Part shown: in pieces, positions 24,301-39,300 of the stretch | Numbering within the stretch: the stretch's first letter is position 1 | How the letters are laid out: each line of letters begins with the position of its first letter | Origin: Mimachlamys varia | Taxonomy: Eukaryota > Mollusca > Bivalvia > Pectinida > Pectinidae | Assembly: GCA_947623455.1 (NCBI GenBank) | Contig: OX392542.1 | Span: 14,081,625 to 14,145,624, forward strand | Direction of reading: 5' to 3' | DNA: 64,000 nucleotides | The notes under the pieces: generated by a model | What the model was told of the DNA's origin: nothing | What the model saw: only the letters and a program-made list of their open reading frames with translations | Database searches by the model: none | Program-made: the position numbers and the translations under genes

Positions 24301-27300
24301 ACCACGGGGCCTGTTAAACAAGACAAAATAGAATACCGAAATGTGAAACTAAAAAAAAAAATCCGGAATCAAAACTGATTAAATTTAGGGACAAAATATT
24401 GACAAACGAAATACCATGGTGGCAAATGTATTAATAAAGCTGCAAAATGCAGTGATGCTGTTTTCATTATGAACACTTTCATGGTTGTACTTTACTCATA
24501 AAGGGTAAAATTACCTGTATTTACACCGATGCGAATACTCAAGTGGATCTTTTTATTTGCAAGGTGAGATACATCAAGTTTTTGTGTAGCATCCAAAAGA
24601 TCTAGAGCTAGAAATGCTATTTCACTGACGTGGAGCTCTCCGTTTGTCTCTGGGACACCGGAAACAACCATGTAGGCATCTCCTGTCAAAAATGAGAGCT
24701 GATATCAAAAATCATTCAAAAACTCGCTCATTTTCCTAACAGCCATAAAGGTCAATTAAATGCCTGTTTTATTTTTCAAACAAGGGTTTTTCAAATACGA
24801 CAAAATCAGTCATTGAAATAGTGAATCAAGAAATTTGTCAGATAGGTTTTAAAAAGTAGCGTATCTAATTTCTGTTTGTTTGTTTTGTTTTTGTTTTGAA
24901 AGGTCATTTGCGTGTATAACATACATGTAAGTCAAGATCCCTTTCGTATGGCCAATTTGCATACAGACACCTTTTGCTTTCTGTTTTCCTTACTTATTCG
25001 CACAAAACCAAATATAGTTCTTCATATTGGTGTAGCCACACATTTCAGTAAAATAAAATTGCCATAGAAGGTTTGTATCCTGGAACTATTTATTTCCATC
25101 ACGTTCGATATTTAAGGACCGTAATTTCCTGTGTATTACCCGCACCGGGGTATAACTCGCGGGAAGTAAATTAAGGCATTTTTGAAGCTTTTGTATAGTA
25201 AATTCCAGATAAACCGCACTGTCAGATTACCCGCGGGTTATACGTCGAATGTTGGGAAAAACATCAGAGAATACCAAAGCGTCAACAAAACCATAATCCG
25301 AACTCAAAATCGATTAAACTAGGGGCAAAATAGGAACAAAGGAAAGATTTACATGGAGACCCTCGCAAAATAATAAGACCATGTGTTCCGGAAGAGTAAG
25401 CTCTTCTGCTTCATCGACGACACCCGCCATGTAAAATCTTGTTTACATCCAAGTAAGCATCAATCCTCAAAATGAAAACAGTGTCATAGACATACTTGTA
25501 TGATGGGAACATTGTGTTTATTTTGTAAATATATATGTTTATGTGTATAATTCAGCTTCAGCATTTCGAACTCTTAATTCCTAATACGACCTCGTTCGAA
25601 AGCGACCAAATATAAAAGTAAATAACAGATATCAGAATATTCGAAAGAATTCCGTTAAAATCATAAAACTACCTAATCTCTACTATAGAATATTCAAAAG
25701 TAGGAAATGATATTTTTTTATAAACCAATAGAATTTACTTAACGCTTTTTCAGGTAAGTAAAACAGAACATACACCATATTTTCAACTTATTGATCTAAA
25801 TAATATATATATATAAATATATAAAATATAACCAAACATATGCCATAAATGTGTTTAAAATTATTGCTAAGCAATCCAACGAGATTGATGTTACGACGAA
25901 CGTTTTATCAATATAGAAAACGAAGAATTAGGGCTGCTATTATATCTATGTTTTTAAAAAGATACTTACCAATAGTTTCGACTTTGTATACATCATATTT
26001 TTCCAGTCTAGAATCATATGTGTTGTACAACAGATTTAGTAGATCTACGACCTGGAATGGCGTACACCCGGAACAGATTGTGGTGAAACCAACTATATCA
26101 GAGAAACATACTGTGGCTGATTTGTACAGTCTAGGTTCGACTTTCTTGTTTTCCATAAGTTTCTTAGCAACTGAAACGGGAAGCATCTGGCACAAGAGAT
26201 TCTCACTTCGCTTCCTCTCCTTTGACAGGGATGACGCTTGATCCTTAAAGGACACAGCCACTGACTGGATCTGTTTGGTAAGTTTGAATACCACGATCAA
26301 TACTGTCGGATACATGAGTATGGCACCAGTCAATAGTGCAATGCTGAGAGTATAGTTTAAACGCACTTCCTCCATTTCTTGTTGAATCGTTTCCAAAATA
26401 TTCTGAAATCATTGAAGTAACATAGATATGACAAGTAATATTTATTACAATTTTGCATGTGGAATATGGAAAATTATCAAACTGTAAAAAACTTATATTT
26501 CACTGCAGTAATTAGCAGTGGACATATAAGATTTTGCACTGAAAAATATAAGGTTTTGTCAGTGTAACTTAAAAAAGTGACCCGGCACCAAAAAACTACC
26601 CGGGGCCTTAGTGGGGGTCGTTATTTCACAGTAGAAATTTTACACCGCCATCTGTAGAAAAATGACCCCACTTGATATTTCTGTAATTCGTTCCAGGAAA
26701 CAGTGACCCGCCGTAGATTTCGACGATGGGAAGTTTTCGACCCGGGTCATTTTTTCACGTTACACCGAAACTGTTGTATGAGTTGTTCCCCCCTGATCGA
26801 ATCGAACTCCCCATCCAATTGCCCTGGCGTTGGAGGCTCGGCATTGCAGTCGTCTGTTAGAACTTGTCTATTGGGGAAAGATGATCTTGAAGAAATTTTA
26901 ACAGCAGTAGACATTGATGAGATACTGCTGCATGATTTAATAAGTAATGAATTGGAAGATGACAATGGTTCAGCTTTCATTTAACATTTAATGGTTTGCC
27001 GTTAAATATCAAATATAAGTCACTTGAATGAAAGATTTTTTTGTAACTTCCCTCATGCTACGCGCGAAAAAAATCTGTCCTACTCGTGAATATATTTGAT
27101 ATTAAACGGCAAATCATTGAATATCCTCTACATTTTAACTTGACTTACTTACAAGCAAGAAAACAATCATCACCAGCAACATATTAATCAACTGTTCCAT
27201 TAACCTAGAAACAGTGGTGAATTAGGTAAATGAACTTCACTTATTTAAACCTTATTCACCTGTTAACGTCTTAATCACTTATTTACATCTAATTCACTTA

Positions 27301-30300
27301 TTTACATCTTATTAACTTATTTACACCTTATTCACTTATTCACACATTATTCATTTGTTAACGCTTACTTCACTTATTCACACCTTATTCATTTGTTTAC
27401 GTCAAATTTACTAATTCACACCTAATTCACTTGTTAACACCTTATTTACTTGTTAACGTCTAATTCACTAATTACACCTTCTTTATTTATTCACACATAC
27501 TTTAGTTAAGACATACTTCAATATTTTACTTAATATTCACTTGTTTACACGTTATTCACTTGTTATCGCTTAATTCACTTATTCACACCTTATTCATTTG
27601 TTTACGTCAAATTTACTAATTCACACCTAATTCACTTGTTAACACTTAATTCACTTGTTAACACCTTGTTTACTTGTTAACGTCTAATTCACTAATTACA
27701 CCTTCTTTATTTATTCACACATACTTTGGTTAAGACATACTTCAATATTTTACTTAATATTCACTTGTTTACACGTTATTCACTTGTTTACGCCTTTTAA
27801 CTTATACGCACCTTATTTATTTAGTTATTTATTTACATCTACTTCATTTAGGACATATTAAACTTATTTACTTATAATGCACTTATATTTACACCGTTTT
27901 CGCTTGTTTACACAGTATTCACTTGTTTACGCCTTTTAACTTATAAACACCTTATTTATCTATTTACATCTACTTCTGTTAGGACATACTGAACTTATTT
28001 ACTAAGACGTGTGTTAAGGTTTATAACGGAATTAGGTCAGATTCTGTATTTGACTTTTTATTATCTCACATCTTTAGAGGCTTAGTCAAATTACTACTTT
28101 TTATAGCATACTGCTGTGTATTATCCAGCAAATATGTCGTATATCTATTTCACGCCTATGCTGGCTAAGTGAAATAGCTGGTTTTTATCGCATTATCTAC
28201 TTATCTACTGTGTAACACAGCAAACATACCAATGCCATACGTTTACTCGTTTTACCACGCTATTATTGCCTATATTTAATGTCATTGGAAATAAGGTTTA
28301 ATTGAAGTCATCACTAGGAGTTGAAATGGCGGTATTTTTATTTTTTTCAATTTTTCGTTTGTACACATACTCACCATCATTCTTGCTAAAAAACAAAAAT
28401 AAAGTTGGAGATATTAAGGCACAGACACTGATAATCAAACACTGATAACACTGAAATACCAAAGCGTCATCAAAACCATAATCCGAACAAAAATCGATGA
28501 AACTAGGGGCAAAATAGGAACAAAGGAAAGATTTACATGGAGAATCCCGTAAAAGCACAAGAGAATAAGACCAGGTGTTCCGGAAGAGTACGCGTCTACT
28601 GCTTCATCGACGACACCCGCCATGTAAATCTTGGTCACATCCAAGTAAGCATCAATCCTCAAAATGAGAACCGAGTCATCATTGTCATCACAACAAGTAA
28701 ACACACTAACAAGCAAACTCTAAAACGTCCATTTTCATATCACACAAAGATAAAGAATATTTCTCGGTGATATCAAGATGACGACCATAAAACTTGCCCA
28801 TAGACTTCATCAGCCTGCATTTCTCGAATCCCTGTGCCGTAAGTTTATTCGTCAGCAGTTGACATCTGTCACGAAAATCGCGATATTCAGAACAAGCCCT
28901 AGAATAACGAATCAACTGTGACATCATAGGATGGAGAAGCAGGGATGTTGCAAACTGTACTATCAAGGAAGGGAAAGTCCAAGATAGGAAAATCGAAATC
29001 GTCACGTTTATCATACAGCTTAGTGGTAAGTTGCCCGTATTGGTCTAAGTTTAAGTAAAGATCGAGGAGGTAAGAAGCTGATGTCGGAGAGTCCGTTGTG
29101 CCTTTAATCTCAAGTTCAGTACGGTATATACGATCGACTAGGTCAGCAAACTTCTTGTTGTTATAGACAACACATCGTCGATATACCTGAAAGTGAAATT
29201 GAAAGATTTGGCAAGGATTCTGTTACCCGTCCTGATAAGCCCCTCGACAAATTCAGGATCGTATGAAAACAAAAATAAGTCAGCCAAAAGTGGTGTACAG
29301 TTAGTGCCCATTGGAATGCCAACAGTCTGTTGGAAAATCTTTCCTCCGATCTCAACAAAGATATTGCCAACCAGGAATTCAATCATTCGTACTATATCTT
29401 CCTCAGTATATTTCAACCTAGCTAGCTCACAACCATGCATTTGTATCGTCGTTCACCTTTCTTGGAAAAGAAAGCTCTCATAATGAGAGTGCTAAAATTC
29501 ATAAATCTTGGCCCGAGAGTTGAATTTTTTCTGTCTATCATCACACAAAGGATATTGATTATTTTTCTCCCACACTTTCATAACGTAAAAAAGCAAACGA
29601 ATGAACCCATCATCAATGGTGGATGCAATGCGTGCCGAAATTGGTGACGTTACTTTGGTCACACTGCATAAAATGATGATTTGACAACGATCATGACGTC
29701 ACAATTAGCATGTGTTAGCTGTCTTTTCCCTATTCCACTTAAAGACAGGTTTATATTCATTAGCTAAAATGGGAATGTACCTGTGAAGAATGGGAGACCA
29801 ATCTATGAAATCCAATAATTTTATCCGTTTGGTATCCATTTAACTCACGGTCTTTATGGTATCCGTTCAGCTCACAGTCCTAATGGCATCCATTCAACGC
29901 ACGGTCTAAATGGTATTCATTCAACCCGCGGTCTTAATAGTATCCATTCAACCTTCTGTCTTAATGGTCTCCATTCAACCCACGGTCTTAATGGTCTCCA
30001 TTCAACCCATGGTCTTATGGTATCCATTCAACCCAAGGTCTTAATGGTATCCGTTCAACCCACGACCTAAATGGTGTGGTCGATTTGGTATGCTCGACGC
30101 CGTCTATATAACGTCATCTTATGTATTATCTGAACTATCAAAGTGTTCTAAGTTAAGGAAATGAAATCCTTTATATAGCATTTATGCAACGATGCTGGTC
30201 ATATTCTTCATTGTGAATCGGCATTAATTGGAAAGCAACATCACACATTTTATTGATAAGGTTTAGTTTATATTATATGTATATATATATATCGAATTTA

Positions 30301-33300
30301 CTTATACACCATGGTGGTACATGTATGAACATTTTTGAAATTTTGGAATATTCTGATCCGCCAACCACGTAACAATATATAGAGGTTACAAAACGAGTGG
30401 TTGTTTGATATGGAATTCATTTCACTCGAGTTAATTAATTTTCTTTAAGTTACAAAAGACAAGAGCTTTAGAGAGTGTCTTTTGTAACTTAAAAGAAATA
30501 TTCAACTTCATTTTAAGACCACCTCACTATTAAGATCTGTTTTGAAAAGTCCCCACTTTTGCACTAAAATTCACCTCACTACTCAGACCACTGACCAAAC
30601 ACAAAGTCACCTGGTGTGTATTCTACTGTACACCTGTCAAGTGTCAAGTGACCATGAAAACATGTCAAAACGTGGATTTCAGAGAAATCTGTAGGCATGG
30701 TCGCCCTCAGTATTCCGACCATCCCGCTATTAAGACCACTTTGGTGCGGTCCCTAAGGTGGACTAAATAGAGAGGTTTCACTGTAATTATATTCTACCTG
30801 ACGCTATTAACAAATCATCCTTTACGGATGTATTTGTTCCACGACAGGCAACGTGACGTGAGATTATAAGTATAGTGTACATAACACCCCATTTAACGTA
30901 GCTGTCGATAGATTTTACGATATAGTATATAACAGCTCGTGTCCTTATATATTTATAATAATTGCCATATCGAATACCTACAATCAACGTTTATTAGATA
31001 TGCTTGATAGAATCAAGGTGGAGAGGTTAATCCGTCAGCCATCTTTAAATCTGCTTTGATGTTGTTAGATCGCTAATGATCGTAAACACTTTTAGTACGA
31101 ATGTACGCCAAGGTTAAGTATATATTCTGTCACATGAGCAAAGTAACGACATATTCGATTGATTAGTTACTATGTTAAGGAATCATCATCGAGTCACGCT
31201 CTTAAAATTCCTTTTAAAGAAATGTTGCAGCCTTAGCATTTTGTCAGTATTGGTTTCCTACCTGATACCAGTCACACTACATGTATGTACTAGCAGCGTC
31301 TCTTCAATTGCGCATGTCTTCAATTTTTCATTCGAATATTGGAATAGTTAAGAACATACATATGAACATAATGCACTTGATATTTATTTGTTATATATCA
31401 ATATTAGAACATTACGAAAGATTATTAAATAGGGCTATTTCATCTCCCTAGCTTAATCCTGACACTGACATTTCATTTAATTTTAACATATTCTAGGTTG
31501 TTGGATCAGGGAGCAAATTGGGCCAAATCTCCTAGACTAATTAGGGTATAGTTTCTTATCCTTGTCCAGTACGTTTTTATATTGATATATTGAGTTTGTA
31601 TTTTCATCGTTCAACAGTGCACGGGTTAATGATTTGTATTTTATCATGTTTGTGAATAAATATCAAGGAGTCGACAAGCAAAGCGATATGACAACTCATA
31701 ATATTAATGTTTTACTTATGCTATCTTCGGATAATACAACTCACTCAGTGAATTTAAAAAAGCCAATGTGTACAGGTGTGCTGGACACAAGGTGTGTTAT
31801 GGAGTCTCCTTGTAATAACGTGGATTTGGTGTTGAATTTATAGTGCAACTGACTAAAACAACGCCGAATGCATCAAGCAGAGTGTCCCGCCTGGTCACAT
31901 TATACATTGAACTAGTTGTTATTGTCATACATTTTTATGTTGATCGTGACGCAGGGAATAATATCTATCAAATCTGAAGACGTTGGTGTGTCTGGGCTAG
32001 GGACACAAGGTTTAACAATTAAAAAAGCCGAAATGGAGGCAGGGTTCAGGGGGACATTAGACAAGAAAAAAGTCGTAAAGGAGGGAAACATATTATATCA
32101 CATATTTAGTCGCCTCTTACGAATCACGCAATAGGGTCAGCAGGAACGATTGTTATGCCCTACCTACAGGGCAGAGAAGTGTCAGTCCCTTAACGTGTAA
32201 ACATTTGAATCCCATACTTCTGGAAAACGAAATAAGCTATCAATATTACCTAAAAAAAAAATTAAAAATTAATATTGCCATTTCATCCCTCTTTGATCAT
32301 TCATGTAGGCCCCGGAATTAATCTTATATTTTTTAACAAAGACTAAAGCTGTCTACCTCTGTTCGACAATTTCAACCATTGTGTGGTTATGATTTTTCGG
32401 TTAACTAAAAGAATATTGTAAATGACTCAATTAATTCGCCGTTCAATCTAACACGACTGCCAGTAATTTGTCATCAGAAAATCTCGTACTGATTAAAAAT
32501 ACAACTTTAATGTTCCACCGAAAATAACTTCATCTTGTCACGAAGAATCCTAAGAAATATTCTGATTTAAATAATGAAAAAATTCATATCTCTAGTATTC
32601 ATTAGCCATACTGCCAATGCACACTTCCGCGAAAGCCGATGTCTTTCCCTGATCATTCTTGATATAGGTGACAAGCATGCGACCCATGGCAATTTAATTG
32701 TCGTTAATAAATTTGGATATGATTGGCATGTCTCGCATATAATGTACATAACCGATCGAAATTACTACATATCGTGTAGTTTTCACGTAGTTTGTGTTAT
32801 TTCTTCTAATGACATATTACGCTTTGAAGTCTCAAAACCACAGAGACTTTATGATTTTTACTTTATTCTAAAGAAATGCATGATATTTTCGTAATATCTA
32901 TAAATTATGGTCACGAGGTAATCGGTTAGTGATTGCAAATGTCAGTTGTTCGAGTATGGTTTGAAAGTAATTGTTTTTTAAAGGGATGAACTTTTTATTG
33001 GAACAACATTAACGAGAGAATAGAGGAGAGAAACAGTACAGACCAGATTATATCCGACGTTTTGTAAAGGTCTTACTTTCTTCGATGTCCCCTTAGCACC
33101 AGCCACAAACAAAACACCCCGAAATGTGCCATAGTTGATGTACTTCACGATACAAAAGGGGAGGTAAAGCAGGCCGCACGTGAATGGGTAACGGTACAAA
33201 TAGGGAGGTAAAGCAGGCCGCACGTGAGTGGGTAACGGTACAAATAGGGAGGTAAAGCAGGCCGCACATGAGTGGGTAACGGTACAAATAGGGAGGTACA

Positions 33301-36300
33301 GCAGGCTGCACGTGCAGGTAAACGGAATATGTAGGTAGATATAGTAAGACGCACGCACGTGCGCGAGTAGTGGTACATGTTTGGAGTTACAGCAAGCTGT
33401 AAGTGCCTGGATAACCGTACATGTAAGGAAATTAAGCAGGCTGCACGTGTTTAAGTTACGTACATTCTTAATCTCTGAATCCTGAAAATCAGTATATGTA
33501 ATCAACACGGGCAAGGGTACCACTGTTATAAGGTTATAAGGCAGCCACTGGTGCACCCGATGCCAGTATCATTTAAGATATAATTGGTGCCTTTGGTATG
33601 ATAGTACAGTAAGATAGCATGTTATGAGCCACATCTGCACGACCACACGGCGGCAGATACACCAAGAAACCTTGTCTCCAGCAAACATTCTCACATACTG
33701 GCCATATAGATGTAGTTGTTATCTAAATAGACTGTAGGACTGCTTTTTAATAATTTAAGCAATAGGTTGACTCTTACGTACTTTTGAATTAGTACCAAAT
33801 CAGGATGTACCAGCCCGACAGCATGGTGCCAGAAATCGATCCAATGCTTACGTTATTGTCGTAAACAACTGACGACTGCTTTATCTAGAATTAATACCAT
33901 TTTATCGAATAGAACGGTTTTATTATTTTCGAAAGGGGGGTCTTTTGTGATTTCAGTTGATGTTGTTTCAATGCAAGTCGATTTAATCGCACGACTTGTT
34001 GAGCATGTGATTGTCACGTGATCACTATTGATTGCCATCGTGTGGCAAAAATATAGATTAAGTACCTGAGAATTTAGTACGAGTTGAGGTACGAAAACAC
34101 GCTTGGTACCTTTGGGAAGTATGCATATATTTACAGGAAGACCGCCATACAATGACAACTCATTGCTATGCAAAAAGTTGGAGGAAAGCTGACGAAAACT
34201 TTGAAACGCGGAAATTTTGCGTGTTTTCGGAGGAAATTGTTTCTGTTCAAAGAGGATACATATGACGTACATTTAGGAGGTTTATGAAATAAAACAGTAT
34301 CCATCTTTCCAAAGGTATCATGCGTTCTTTTTTAACAATTGTCGTTTCTTTACAATTTCTCATGACGACAATAGATACAGAGGATATCGAAAAAGTACGT
34401 ATGCGTGGAGGGTAAACCATATAATTCAACATTTGGAGACGTACGTATAAACAATAATGTTTGATTAAGAAAGGGAAGTTTCTCTATTTTAATTATCCAA
34501 TGTGATTTGCATTTCCATGTAAGAAACCATTATGCATATGTCACTCAAAACCATGTTTCCAACTTATTTACTAATACTTACTCCAGCTTCATAAACGTTC
34601 CTTACCTTATGACATTCCTTAACTTTAATAGCGCCTGAAGGAAGCAATACATCAGCTCATAGAAAATCTTAAGTAAGGATACTTTTCTTTGACTTGATGA
34701 TTTCCTGTGGCATTATTTTAGTTGTGATTTTTCTTAGGTTATGGAATGTTTATTTTTTACTGTATTTCATATTTTTATAACACGTAACTGAAGATCCTTC
34801 AGCATGAGCAGGATTTCGGATCACCCCCCAAAACTCTTACCTGACCGACCATATCCTGAATGCCTTTGATGATATCGATGTAGGATGTCATGTTATCGAA
34901 CCACATTATGGAGATTTTGGCGGACGTTGTGTGGGTTTCATTATTTGAGATAACTCTGCGCATATCGTTCAGGGTGCGAGAAAGTTCAGTACCGAGTAAG
35001 TTTGTTTCTATAAGCTGTTGCACCTCCTCAGAGTAACTACTACTTAGGTCGAGGTAGTGATCGGCCGTCACCTTTTTCTCAATGTACCATGCCAATTGTC
35101 CCATCGAAAATGACCCTGCAACATTTAAGAAAAACAAATGTACGTTATGAATGTATTTTGTAAGAAAGATGTTAATATGTTTTCATTATTGCCAATTTCC
35201 TCGGAGTGAACCCCGGGTTAGCAAGCAATTAAATAGCGTGCGATAGAAGAAACAAATTCTGGTCACAATGATGAATTAGTAGTAGTGTTTCATGATTTAA
35301 GGCCCTTCAACACATGATTAACCATTATTAGGGCTACTATGTATCAAATGGTCGACAGAAACAAAAAGCAAAATGAAAACATCAAACAAGCGTATTAGCT
35401 TAAAGACAAGGAGGTCAGAGTGAAAGGCGAATTAATCACTATACAAACCAACAATTCGAAGTTGGTAATAAATGTGATAACTTTAAAAGCTTTTATAAAG
35501 CGGGCACTCTCAGTGTAGCAACGAAAGCCTTAATGACAACGCATGTACATAACGTATGGGAAAACAGTGAGAATTGGTTCTTTGTCAGACGGAGGCTTAA
35601 TAAATCACGTCTATCTGGTCATACAGGGTCGCATAAACAGAGGTATACGATGCCTCGTGACTGTAGACATGCTTTGAGTCTGCGCGAATAATTATTTTGA
35701 CATTTTCACCTGATTAGTTCTGTTGTATTTCCGGTAGACGTTCATTAACGGGCCTAAATAAATACAATTAGAGATACCATTACTGTAAACCTTCAATTTC
35801 TCGCGTATCTACTAGGATTCACTTGGTCATAGATTAGCATTACTGGCGAGGCACAGAAGGACGAAACAACTATATGATGCAGTTTCATCTACTATATCTG
35901 ATTCCTTATTATAATAAATTATCTAACCCTAATATTCCCAATGTGCATTTTAATATTAAAACATTATTATATGGATGTCATGAATGTGATAAAGACGTAA
36001 ACTTATACTTATTACAATGTATATCAGAGTATATAAATGAAACTGACAGATTTACTTAGATTTTTTCTATCTTGTTTGATGGGTTGAGAGATTCACTATT
36101 TCAATAATTTCAATAATTCATGTATTAATTAATGTTTTTGTGTTTATGTAAAAAAAGGTATCATATTGGAAGTACTTGGAGATGGCTAACATAGGTTACG
36201 TCTGATGCCACATCCAATGGTTGAAATTGAAATTCCTTATTATAAAGATACTCTTTTCTTGTCATTTTCAAATAGTTTGATTCTGTGATTTCCCTGAACT

Positions 36301-39300
36301 AAAAATTATTTTCATTGAGTACTTGTGTTTGAAACATGTTGATTAGATTCTCCTGACTGTACACACCTTAGTATATATATGTTATTTATTACTCCCCCTC
36401 ACGACCTTTGTATTCCTCTGTATTTTTTGTGAATTGAAATATGTGTTCTGTTAAGATGACGTAACACAAACATATGCTGTACCTCTTTAATTTAGTAATA
36501 GATACAGTAATGCCGAAAAATTGAATTAAACTGCATCATACAGCTGTTGCGTCCTTCTAAGACTCTTTAGTGATGCTAGGGGTCAAAAGGTAGAAAATCC
36601 AAAATTTCTAAACTAATGTAGAAGCAGAAGGGTCAGGTGCGTAAACCCCTTTAATTTATGAATTTAGTAGAAAAAGTTAAACTAGTTCTGTATGATTTCA
36701 AATCGTGTTAAGATAGATCACACGGTATCTCCTGAATGTGGATTACGTAATTTAATCATTAATGTTTATGTTGACGTACGGGTATCAGTCACAATTAGTA
36801 TCATATTCGACTATGTTGTGTGCATACAATGGTTAAATTAATCGTTAATGGCATTACCTTTTGTCGTTCAAAACATTCTGTTCGAGATGATTAACTTAGT
36901 ATAGTGAGCTATTGTGACTCATAATTTGCCTAACTACATGCAAAAATACATCATTAAACCGAATTGTTAGAGATCAGATGTCAACTTCCTACAAAATAAC
37001 GCGATTTCTGATGGAGATTGTGACAAATAGCACGTTTTATTTTAATGTAAAATAAAATGTTGAAGCGTCCAATCGTAATGCCACACCTTCTACCCCCTCC
37101 CCCGCCAGACCCCCATAATGGTACGTTTTACTTCACGAGACTTAAGGACACGTTATTTTCGGTTTTTGGTTTCTATTGCGTTTCGTTATATCACGTTTTA
37201 CATTTTGACTTAGCTCCGCCTCAATAAAGTTGTAATCCCTGATCATTTTTTTCCCAATGGTGTAAGTTGGGCGCGAGCTTATTCGTTCCTGGCGAAGTAA
37301 TATATTCGTTTACAACAGTGTATCGTTAACGCTGCGTACAATGATGTACGGTTGTATTTCCCTCGTAACAACGATGTTTTTCATGTCCATGATATATGTC
37401 AGTATCATATTGCAGACAGCTTTAATAATATTTGATACGAAAAATATTTACACTTCCGAAAGCATTTGTTCAAGATCTATTGCTCCTAAATTCCTCGTAA
37501 AATTATTATATTACTAATAAGGCCCGACTTCAGAACAAAGGTTCACTCCTGTCGGTCAAATGTCATAACTCCTTTTCTGAAAAACCTTCATAAATATTGC
37601 TTTTCATGTTAGAAGTTTAAAGACCAAGGTCACTGTTGCTATAAATAGAAGTAATATTCGACCTACAGTTTTGCATGCGATAGAGTTCTCTTAGACAATT
37701 TTTACTTATCTAAAAAAAAAATGAAAAATGTCTAAAATTAATATTGATGTTATTATGAAAATGAAAGAAAATGAGAGAATAACTGATTTGTAATTCTGGT
37801 CAAGAAATGAAGAGAGAGAGCGAATGAAAGGAAAGAGGCCTCCTGTGTGAGGCGACATGATGAAAGACGGATGATCCCAGGGCACCCCAACTCTGGCATC
37901 CCTCCAAAAAAAGCTGAGGTAGTAAAATATCTTTCTGAACATGAACAAAACATCCTCATAGGCCTACCTGATGATCATGCGAAATGGGATTATCTGCACG
38001 TCAGTCAGATTTCGTGGTTTTATTTCATGTTCGAAACGAAGATAAAATGTTTGAAATTGTGTCACTGAAATTAGTTCTCTTTTTGAAGACATTACATACT
38101 TAAGATTTTAATTATTCTAAAATGCCCCAAATTAAAAATCGAAAAAATCACTCAACCTGTTGATATGATGTCACAAAGCTCATTCATAATACTTTCGTCA
38201 ATAAGCTATGCCTAATTCCAGTGTTAATGAGACGTTTTCAATATGCTAAGGCCTAACCGAAATCAGACTACCGACAACTTTATTTTACTCGCTTCAGCTG
38301 TGACCAAATCACGATGTCGAACGTCATGTTAACTGCTGCACGATGCAAACCTCTCTAAAAAAATCTCGTAATTCATTTAAAACTGGAATTGTATTTCAAT
38401 CAATTCGAAATGTAAATAAAAGTTTGAGAGGTATGGTTATAGCACATATACATGGATATAAAAAAATAGATACAATGTAAGTCCCTTTGCTTTATTTTTT
38501 TTTCTGTTGCCTAGTGATGAATGAAACTTGCGTCAAGCTGTTCCGCGTATGTACAAACGTGACGATAACTGTACAACAATGTAACAAAAGTGAAGCACCG
38601 TGTGATACCGTCAGCTTAAAGTGCATGTGAATGGCGGGAAATTTAAAACAGTTAAAGTAAATATAAGGAAATACTTTGCAGTTCACTTCATTTGTGTGAG
38701 GTTCATTTGCCTTCATTAGCCAATGCAAGCAACAAAATAGACATTCAATGCTTAAATGAATTAAATATAGCGAATTGAAGAGGAAAATAGTGAAACTACA
38801 TGCTAACGATTGTTTCGTTCCAGGTACTCATTTATTATTTGATGGACTCTAAAATCGTCAGCATATATATTTTTTAATGGAAAACATAATTTATTGTTTC
38901 CCATTCCGTGCGGTTTTATTACGTTAGGCCATGGCTGACTGCTTCAAAAGTTGCAGTTAACCTCATACAAAACCAACGTCTATATAATGGAGAAATTATC
39001 GTTAGATAACACGAAACTAGCATCTAGGGATGGATTAATATCTAAAATCGAAAATGTCGATCTTTAGTTTGAAAAGTGCACGACAGTCTTAAATCAAAGA
39101 CGTTATATGCATTGTTTACAAAAAGTTGACAAATAACGTTGATAAGCATCCATGGTATTCTATAATGGACGGCTCCTTATATACATTGCACACAACGAAA
39201 CTGAAATACCTTAACATTTACAGTTATAAGTAGATAGTATGCAACAGATCAATGTCGGAATCATCAGTGTCCACAGGATGAGGGTTCAGAAGAAATCTAC

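Larger units (their letters stand above)
30790..33125. other. Intron of the cyclase gene, no other gene seen
   Basis: Lies in the 8.4 kb intron (26403-34840). Frames such as 32574-32894 have no recognisable domain. Confidence 0.55.

Noticed and set aside
32978..33556. 192-residue minus frame with repeated Cys/Tyr/Leu blocks
   Set aside because: Driven by the 44 bp tandem repeat; shifted frames also stay open.
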